NCBI GenBank assembly: GCA_902702965.1
Contig: CACRXP010000147.1
Location: forward strand, 292,852 to 356,851
Source of the DNA: Spirometra erinaceieuropaei
Lineage: Eukaryota; Platyhelminthes; Cestoda; Diphyllobothriidea; Diphyllobothriidae
Direction of reading: 5' to 3'
DNA: 64,000 nt
The notes beneath the pieces are model-generated. The model saw only the letters and a program-made list of their open reading frames with translations, was not told the DNA's origin and ran no database searches. This document shows positions 56,953 to 64,000 of this stretch, piece by piece. The stretch's first letter is position 1. The number at the start of each line of letters is the position of its first letter. The position numbers were made by a program, and so were the translations under genes.

Positions 56953-57579
56953 GATCAGATGTGGTTAGGTAGCCGCACCTGAGGTAAACAAATCCCAGCT
57001 GCGTGTAATACGGGACAGGTGGTAATAGGGGTTTTTACAGGTGGGGCCGAGGAACACGCAGGCGGCGAGGTCAAGTAAGGCTGTTCAGAATGCGCGGTCA
57101 TACTTTGAGTGGTTGAGAAGAAGGTGTCTTAACCCCTAACGCTAACCCATAACCATTACCTCCTATCCCTAACCATAACTCTTAACCGCAGCCCTAAACC
57201 CTAATCCTAAAACATCCTACGCGAAAGTTAGAAGGAGACGCAGGCTGAGAGTCAAGAAGGACCACCGGCATTGGAAAGAAAAAGGTAGGCAAGGCAACAA
57301 AGAAACAAAGACAACAACAGAACACACATCTTAACGCACAGCAAAACCATGCCAACGTAATCACATCAACTCAAGTAGGTCAACAGTATTATGTCCATCA
57401 GGTGCGGCTACATAACCACATCTTACCGGATCTTATTTCGTAGTCGCACCTGCAGTAGACAAGTTCCCGCCTAATCCCTAACCTTAACCCCTAGCCTCAA
57501 ACCCCTAACCCCAACGCCTAGGCCTCACTCCTAACCTCTACCCCACCTGACAGGTGCGGCCACAAAATAGAATCTTGCC
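56953..57579. mobile_element. Telomere-like short TIR elements, two adjoining copies, one with an insert
   Basis: Copy one spans 56953-57427, from GATCAGATGTGGTTAGGTAG to CCACATCTTACC. It holds GGTGGTAATAGGGGTTTTTA, a degenerate CCCTAA tract (57130-57215) and CAACAGTATTATGTCCATCA. About 165 bp of unrelated sequence (57222-57385) interrupts it. Copy two, 57428-57579, is a shortened version with its own CCCTAACC tract, beginning GGATCTTATTTCGTAGTCGC and ending in AATCTTGCC. Confidence 0.7.
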
Positions 57580-57719
57580 TAAGATCCGACCGAAAGTAGA
57601 GATGAAGGCCAGGGTCAATTCTAGGATTAAGGCTAGAGTTAATATCTGGATTAGTATTAGCACAGGCTCTCCTGCAGTACGGGCTATTCCTCTTTCCGTG
57701 TTTTACTGACTTGCAGAGT

Positions 57720-57850
57720 TAGGTGACCCTGAGCTGATCGATTTTCCTCTTCTTTTATAGCCGCCCCTCCTTTTACGAATATCTGACGGGGTGTGGCAGC
57801 TGCCTGACTTGTTTTTCGTCACCTCAGTGGAGGATGTGTTGGCACGCCCA
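57720..57850 (+). repeat. Possible Penelope 3' tail fragment
   Basis: GACCCTGAGCTGATCGATTT and the following TTCCTCTTCTTTTATAGCCG resemble the stretch TCCTGGGCTGATCGATTTAT and TTTCTGCC in the fold-back at 8517-9250 and CATGCTGATCGATTTTCCTC at 43120. The match is short and no coding end lies nearby. Confidence 0.35.
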
Positions 57851-57929
57851 GTTACAGGTTCAAGCCACGCCTGCTGAGAGTCGTGCCCACATCCTCCTTA
57901 ATTTCATGTGGTCTGAAATTCCGGTCAGT

Positions 57930-58170
57930 TTACGTTGTGGAACAGGGGGGGGGCGTGGTTAACACAGATGCGGGCTTCCGCCTTGCCAGCCACCTGCGCC
58001 CTCCCCCATCTCCAGTTTTCTGGACACCAGGCCCAGGTGGGGGAGGAGAGAGTGCGGTAGATGCTGCGCAAGTCTGCTATCCCCATAAACTAGTTCATGC
58101 GCAAGTCATCGTCCCTGATCTCTGCAGTGGAGCACACGATGCACATCGGCGGTCACGGCGGTCGGAATGT
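57930..58170 (+). repeat. SINE-like 270-bp repeat, copy 5
   Basis: Family blocks in order are GCCAGCCACCTGCGCCCTCC, GACACCAGGCCCAGG, GGGGAGGAGAGAGTGCGGTA, GATGCTGCGCAAGTCTGCTA, AAACTAGTTCATGCGCAAGT and GAGCACACGATGCACATCGG. A run of G lies at about 57943-57952. Confidence 0.72.
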
Positions 58171-58539
58171 CGGGGCGGGGGTAGTTAGTCTCTGTGGGGC
58201 CTATTTGGTCTGGTATGTTTCCTAGATCACTCTGGATCACTTCTGGATCACTCTGTCTATTTCCCATCGATATATAGATCTTTTCCCACCCCTTTTTTGC
58301 CTGAACTAAGATTATGAGGTCATCTCTACAGTATGCTGGCACCCTTTTGAAGGAAAATACATCGTTAATTTAACTGACCACTGTCCATGATGCATACTGC
58401 TGCATTCTTCAGACAGTATGTTATATGTGTGATCGCTCTGCGTCATCTTTATCACATTTGCATCAGCAAAGGCCTGTGCACCGGGAAAAAACACCAGTGC
58501 GGTTGGCAACTCGCACTCAAGCGTCAGCCAAAGAACAAA
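58171..58539. other. No recognisable gene
   Basis: A short imperfect tandem of TCTGGATCACT (three units) lies near 58222-58255. Otherwise nothing. Confidence 0.4.
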
Positions 58540-61140
58540 TTGTCAATTCTATGCTTCTAGTCGACAAATTGTCGTTCTATCTTTAACAGAGCTCATGATT
58601 TTGAGCTACTTTTGTTGGAAAAAGGACTGAAGTGATTTGTCTTCAGGAGGCGTGATTAAATGATGACAGTGGTTTGCAGCTAATTACTCCTCCGTATTTC
58701 TGCATCTTGTGGCAGAGGTGGAGGCGTTGCTATTCTTGTTGACCAAAACTGGTGTAGAGATTGTAAGTACTTATTCTCTTAGTATAATGATTAAATATAG
58801 GTTATCGCTGTTATAAACAAGCCCCCTTCGTTGAGTACTTTTAAAGGCAAAATATTTGTTAATATTCACATTATCCCTTCTACCTGTGAATGCGCTCTCT
58901 CCCGTTTTTCCAACTTTTTTTAACCAAAACTTGCTTTATTGTCCTAGGAACATCTTATTCACTTATACGTGGATTTTAATCGCGTGAACCTACGTCGCCC
59001 CACACTTTTAGGCTTTGATGATCTTGTCTCCTTCTATACTCGCGCTGATGCCCCCCTTGATCACATTTTTACCAATCTCATCAAGCTTTTCTGTGTTAAA
59101 AATAGGTCTCCCTTGTCAGGCTCGGATCATTTTACTTCTTTGGGTATTCCGAAAATCTATTCCGCCTCTAAACCTGCACTGCCAGCAAACCTGAGAGCAA
59201 GGTTACGGTTCGCAACACGTCCGCACAAAACATTCGCCTGATTCAGATTTGCATTTCTAATACTATCCCCGCTTTCCTTAAGCAATCAAATGTTGAATCA
59301 AGTTTTGGTCATTTTACAACGTTTTAAATGAAATTTTTGATATTTGCTGTCCTCTTGATACTGTTATTGTAAGACCGGGTAGAATTTCTTCCCACTATTT
59401 AAAGTTCTTAAGACGCAAATAAGAACTCTACAAGCTAGGCTTACGTGACAACCTTGCAGACTTTACTGCCTTAATCGAAAAACATATTGCCAGACTAACG
59501 TCTTTTTAGTCAGCTTTTCACCTCTTCTTCCTCCCCCTCTTTTCCACTTCCCTGCTGAAATTTGGAAAAATCTTAAGCGTGTCATTGGTCAACGTGGCAG
59601 ACTGATACATGTAGACAATATTTAGATTCCTTAAACGGAGATTTTATTTTAGTCACAATGACACCCATCTTCCTTCAAACGACATCCCCCTACCACCATG
59701 TGCCTTCCCAACTCTGTCTGTGGCAACAGTAGAGAAACACCGTGAGAGACCTGTAGAGCAACAGCTGCTGGACCGGGGGGTGTCTCACCTTTTCTCCTTA
59801 AATCTTGTTCTCAGATAGCCCCTATTTTAACGCACCTTATTAACATGTCTGTCATGGAGTCCAAGATTCCTGACGCCTGGCGCACAGTGAGAATCACTCC
59901 GACCCCTAAAAACCCGCTAATTTTGGTTCTAAATCTTTTCATCCAATTGTCTGTTCTTCCGCACCACTAAGGCTTGCTGTGCGAGTTGCCCTGGATATTA
60001 TAAAACCATTCTCTTTCAGTTTTTCCGCTCCTTTACAATTAGCATACAAAGCCAAGCGTAGTACCATGGATGCTGTTGCATCTTGTGGCCCACTCTGCCC
60101 TAAGAGAATTAGATAGGGGTTGTCGTGGGTACTCATGTGCCTTTCTTAACTACTCCTCCGCCTTCCGTACCGTCCCGCGTCCTCTTTTCCTTACCAAAGC
60201 ATTCGCCTGCGGTTCTTCAGACTGGGTTGTCTCTCGACTCGGCGATTATTTTACTTCCCGCACTCAGTTTGTCCAATCTGGAAAACGGACATCTACGGTC
60301 CTTCCCAACGACTGTGGAGTTCTTCAGGGTTCCATTTTATCCCCTCACCTCTTCTCCTTCCACACCTGTGATCGAAGATCCCCACACGACTGTCTATTAG
60401 TTAAGCATACTGCCGATGTAGTTGTTAGCCACCATCTCCAAAATCAGACACATATCCAGTTTCTAAAGGATGGCCATGACCATGTACGGTTGCGGTAACA
60501 CTGTCGCCTAATGAGCAATCAAAAATCAGTTCAGTGTATTTTCCGACTGCAGCCCTCTCCTAGTCCTGAATCCTTAGACGTCCTTCCTAACGAGGCATCT
60601 TCTTTCGGGTACCTTGGCGTTACTGTGTCATCAAATCCTCCATTTTCCCTGCATACTGAGTCCCCTTTTCAATAAAGTTCGTAAACTTTCCTGTATTCGT
60701 CGTTCCTACCATACATCTCAACCCTTGACCTGGCGACTCATAGATGCCTGCATTCTTCCCCTTATTCTTCATTGTTCTCGTGTCATTTTCCCTGCTTTGC
60801 TCAAAAACGAGTGCGCCGAATACTCTCTTCTGCTACCGGTGTTTCTTATCTCTTTTAGTCGATATTAGCCTACGACGACATTTCAAAGCAGTCAAATAAT
60901 TTGCTGATCGATTTCTGGATGACGTTGCCCATTTCCTGCATTCTGACCTAATCTCTGCTTCACGCGCCGTGCTTTTTGACTTATCTCTTGTCGTACATCG
61001 GCAATATCAACATTCAGTATTGCCATTCCTGGCGCGCTATCTTACGTGTGAAGAGACAGAAAGACAGAAGCTGAGACTCGAACTGCCCCCATAATAGTCG
61101 TTCCTTTTTATGCCAGACTTTTTAAATCTTGAATAATTTA
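58540..61140 (+). pseudogene. CR1-like LINE relic: AP endonuclease and reverse transcriptase
   Basis: Endonuclease pieces are ICLQEA (about 58640), CGRGGGVAILVDQNWCRD (about 58710), DFNRVNLRRPTLLGFDDLVS and DAPLDHIFTN with PLSGSDHF (58970-59130). RT pieces are MSVMESKIPDAWRTVRI (about 59850) and, in one ORF (60070-60498), ELDRGCRGYSCAFLNYSSAF, TSRTQFVQSGKRTSTVLPND and CGVLQGSILSPHLFSFHT. At the catalytic sites the family has LDYSSAF, where this copy has LNYSSAF. The YADD box has become KHTADVVV. Further 3' pieces (SFGYLGVTVSSN, FLARYLTCEETERQKLRLEL) end at about 61095. The same order on the minus strand at 10684-12215 confirms one family. It is inactive. Confidence 0.82.
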
Positions 61141-61449
61141 CTAACTTATTTTCCCCCACAGTGAATGGAGCCCGTTCCTGCTGAAAATGTTGAATTTATA
61201 ATTTAAAATATAGCGAATTCCTCTCTCCCTCTCTCACCGTGCGGCCATCCCAGATGGCTCCAGGTCGGAGTTCCTGCATCTCTCGGTCTGTATCCTGGGC
61301 TGATTGGTGAACGCCACACCCGGGTTGGCGTGACTGCCGAAGAGGAATGAGATGATAGCGATGGGGTCGGAGTTTTACTCCACAATCCCCATGGCCTCTC
61401 TCATTTCCTAGCTTTCACGGAGTCAGTTTTGGAAGACGGAAATTCAAGG
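61141..61449. other. No recognisable gene
   Basis: Probably the LINE tail and flank. No motif was assigned. Confidence 0.35.
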
Positions 61450-61927
61450 TGATGGGATAGGCCAGAACCATCCAATTCTCCCTCTTCGTCGTTGCCATGA
61501 CTACCATCCAGGTGTCCTTTCTCACCGCGATTAGTGATCGACTCCCCACTCTCGACTGTTGAGTGTGGTCTTTCAAGTGGAATCCAATGGCAAATCTTCC
61601 GACCCGCTGCGCCCACGATTAATGAATGGAAGCGAGAACCGGGGCGGTAGTGATGTTATCTCACGGCCTGCTTTGCCTGTGTCTGTCAGCCGCGCCTCAT
61701 ACCCTCGCCCTCTGTTGGCCTCACAACGGGGATCAAGGCGACCTTTTGGCTAGCCGATGTGGTCAGAGCTCCATTGCGCCCCCTGCAGTTCACCCGCCTC
61801 GACATTTGGCCAGATAAGACGCAAAAGGAACATGCCCGATTCGGGTGGTCGGGTCACGCATGGTTCTCACCACCCCCCTCTCCCACTCCGGCAAGATAAA
61901 TAGACTGCTGGGTAGGTAGGGTATCAG
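61450..61927 (-). repeat. Dispersed repeat, single unit (inverse of 16057-16815)
   Basis: In reverse complement it matches the 16-kb locus from CTGATACCCTACCTACCCAG through CCACATCGGCTAGCC, TTGATCCCCGTTGTGAGGCC and ACCTGGATGGTAGTCATGGC. Here the 290-bp block is present once, so this copy may show the ancestral structure. Confidence 0.7.
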
Positions 61928-62321
61928 ATCGATGCCCAAAAGAGCTACCACCACCACCACCACCATCAGCAGCGGAAACACGCTGAGATAACGAGGGAAA
62001 TGTGCACGCCAGTAATGCATGTGTTGCGTCTTCCATTGCAAGGCCGAGTTCGACAGAGCCGCTGTCCCGGTCCCTGTCGCTATCAAATTCATCAGGAAAA
62101 TTCACTCGGTTTCGAAGCATCTCGGCCCTTATTAAACGACTTAAATCTCCGGAAAAGACTAATTTAGTGGCTATCGTAAACTTACGTAGTTCATTTTTGC
62201 AAAGTAATAGCAGGAGTGTAGCAGACAGGGCCCTTCTCAGTTTCCCCCTCTTGACTGTTGGGGGTTCATTTTTGTTGTGTCGGTATCTCTGCTATCAACG
62301 ACCCATTCTGCTTGAGTAACT
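61928..62321. other. No recognisable gene; (CCA)n at 61946-61965
   Basis: A short CCA microsatellite adjoins the repeat. The rest is anonymous, with ORFs of 60-105 codons. Confidence 0.4.
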
Positions 62322-62606
62322 GGTAAGATGTGGTTTGGTAGCCCCCCATGATGGACGCAATACTGTTGGGATTGGGGTTAAGCGTAAGGGTTAGGGGTTA
62401 AGGTTAGAGACTAGCGCAACTATTTCTCAACTATTCAAAGTATAAATGCGCATTCCCAATGGCCTTTCTTTTACTTACAACTACTTGACCTCGTCGCCGG
62501 TGCGCTCCCGGCCCCCACCTGTTAAAACCCCTATTACCATCAGTTCCGTATTAGAGATGGCTGGAGTTTGTTTACTTCAGGTGTGTCTACATAACCACAT
62601 CCGACC
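62322..62606. mobile_element. Telomere-like short TIR element (complete reference copy, 285 bp)
   Basis: Left end GGTAAGATGTGGTTTGGTAG; right end, reverse complemented, GGTCGGATGTGGTTATGTAG. The inside holds TAAGGGTTAGGGGTTAAGG, then TCTCAACTATTCAAAGTATA, CTTGACCTCGTCGCCGG, CCCTATTACCATCAG and GTTTGTTTACTTCAGG. No clear target-site duplication can be seen, and no protein is encoded. Confidence 0.75.
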
Positions 62607-62749
62607 AAAACGGACACCAAAGCAGTTAGTTAATCAAGCAGAATCGTCCACCATGTGGAGCTACCAAACCACATCTTACCCCCCGTTTTGTGCTTCATAA
62701 GCATGGAACCGTTTCTTTTCACAGAATTTGTCGTTATGACTTCAGACTG

Positions 62750-62960
62750 ATGATTCGGCGGTCAGGAACGACGACGTCGACCGGTGCTGGGCCCATCTCG
62801 TGGACCCGACAGCGGTGGCTTGCGCGTTAATCGGTTTAAAGTGAAGCGGACTTACGCAGCATCTACCCCATCCACCCCCCCCCCACACCCAGCATGCTCG
62901 ACTGACAAAACCAGATCCAGGGGACTGGAAGTGGCCTTGGCCACTGGTCCCCAAACCACA
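62750..62960 (-). repeat. SINE-like 270-bp repeat, copy 6 (minus)
   Basis: The reverse complement gives GGGGGTGGATGGGGTAGATG, CTGCGTAAGTCCGCTTCAC, TTTAAACCGATTAACGCGCA, then GTCCACGAGATGGGCCCAGC. The left half is shortened and carries a C-run (62873-62886). Confidence 0.55.
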
Positions 62961-64000
62961 TGCACCAGGCTAAAATAAGGACGACCGGTATCTCACGTAG
63001 GTGAGATGGTCACCAAGGTCGCATCAGGAAGGGGTCATTGAAGCCCGGCTCTCAGTCCTGGGAAGGGGCGATCACTCTTGTCAGCTGGCGACTTTCCAGG
63101 CCACGGCTACCAGCTCGTCAGCTTTATTTTGGCGGGAAATGCGTTGAAGGTCTGTGAGGATGTCCTGCCCAGCATCGGCTCTATTCTCTCCTCTCTCTGC
63201 CATACGCCAGTTCACTGCCCGAATCAGGCCGACTTGGAGCGACATCGGGTGTACTGGCCGACAAAGTTAAACAACCCGTTTAGGCGTGCCATACACACGA
63301 CCTTGTCCATGCGCCAGGCTGCACCGAATGCCATTCTTCTCGTGGAACTGGATTGTGCGGATTTTTACGAGAGAAATCTCATTAGTCATATGGACATCGA
63401 GAAATCGCATCGCACTGGTTTCGCAGGAGTGGTTAATTATGTGCTATCGTTTACACCCGCGTGGTAGAGTAGGATCATGCGGAACTGAGGTGCTTGGTGT
63501 GTACAGGATTGAGTGAAGTCTTTGCGAGGTGTGGACTGTGCTGTTTTACTGAAGATACACACAGGGCTTTTGAAGACCCATGCTGTGACTGAGTGCGCTA
63601 GGATGACGGGCGTATGCCGGAACTTCAGGCACTAGTTCGCCAGTCGCAGCACAATGGATTCCCAAGCGGTTAATCAGACGAATCCGTGAACCAATAGTGC
63701 AGTCGCAACGGACACAGGTCGGAACCGAGTCCACATTGCTGGTGGAGGCGATGAAGGTAAACAAGGTGGCAGAATTGTCCTAACTAGGGATGCTATTGGT
63801 GGTGGCGGTGGTGTTAAGTGAAATTGAGGGCAATTGGCCGCACTGAGACTGTTCTGAATCCGGAGATGTTCAGCGAGGCCCAGCTGTGACCGGAATGCCC
63901 ATGGACACGATGGCCGGCATTGAGTGCTTAGGTCGTTGGTCCATAACACTCGAGTCTCGTGAGCCTATCCTTAAGCTTTGACCGTCGCTTCTTGGCTGGC
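62961..64000. other. Uncharacterised window end
   Basis: The 129-codon ORF at 63078-63467 (plus) has mixed hydrophobic and charged sequence, no recognised domain and no repeat match elsewhere in the window. It could be an exon. I cannot support that from the sequence. Confidence 0.25.

Noticed and set aside
1..64000. CRISPR arrays, operons, bacterial promoters, integrases or phage genes
   Set aside because: No evenly spaced direct repeats with unique spacers, no clustered same-strand ORFs and no ribosome-binding-site pattern. The content is eukaryotic repeat DNA.

Overview
The window looks like intergenic DNA from an animal, most likely a parasitic flatworm. I infer this from what is present (Penelope-like, CR1-like, Tc1 and mariner elements, long degenerate TTAGGG-type arrays, tRNA-like repeats), from the lack of any bacterial gene organisation, and from Penelope/GIY-YIG relics of a type I associate with flukes and tapeworms. 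I found no host protein gene I can name. Every coding relic I can identify belongs to a mobile element, and each carries stops, frameshifts or lost catalytic residues.

Five groups of repeats explain much of the sequence. (1) A fold-back MITE family of about 980 bp (TA target site, terminal motif CAGTAgrTGtGCTAACTCAT) is present in twelve complete or partial copies: 4.7-5.7, 20.4-21.4, 24.5-24.9, 25.4-26.7, 33.8-34.25, 36.8-37.9, 44.5-44.8, 49.7-50.6, 50.8-52.9, 51.4-52.6, 54.57 and 55.7-56.7 kb. Its outer 26 bp match, at all but two positions, the ends of a 1,916-bp Tc1/mariner transposon at 29379-31294 that carries a transposase with two premature stops. (2) Five Penelope-like (PLE) relics lie at 3.3, 8.5-9.25, 23.0-24.2, 43.0-43.5 and 46.0-46.7 kb. 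Three of them are 3' ends arranged as inverted repeats. A hammerhead-ribozyme-like motif sits at 38895-38938, and weaker relatives lie inside PLE arms. (3) CR1-like LINE relics lie at 10.7-12.2 kb (-) and 58.5-61.1 kb (+), with a separate LINE C-terminal piece at 12.24-12.66 kb (+). (4) A dead mariner lies at 47369-48607. (5) Short families include a small terminal-inverted-repeat element of about 285-310 bp with a telomere-like core (25.7-26.3, 31.4, 32.7, 57.0-57.6, 62.3 kb), a repeat of about 270 bp in seven copies, a tRNA-like repeat in two copies, and a repeat shared by 16.1-16.8 and 61.45-61.93 kb.

Layout. 0-4 kb holds a palindromic fold-back, a doubtful CENP-B-like relic and a PLE fragment. 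4.7-9.3 kb holds MITE A, a trinucleotide-skewed tract with a tRNA-like repeat, and a PLE fold-back. 10.7-20.4 kb holds LINE pieces, local tandem duplications and microsatellites. 20.4-38 kb is dense in MITEs, around the PLE RT/GIY-YIG relic and the Tc1/mariner element. 39-46.7 kb holds telomere-like DNA, short repeats and PLE fold-backs. 47-57.6 kb holds the mariner, a three-level nested insertion, a 1.1-kb tandem duplication whose junction lies in a MITE, and telomere-like elements. 58.5-63 kb holds the second LINE and more repeats. Stretches between these (for example 16.8-19.4, 21.4-23.0, 26.7-28.8, 34.3-36.8 and 63-64 kb) contain only short uncharacterised ORFs.

The elements are related mainly by parasitism and nesting. 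The Tc1/mariner element is the plausible source of transposase for the MITEs. The MITEs then act as landing sites for the tRNA-like repeat, the telomere-like element and other MITEs.
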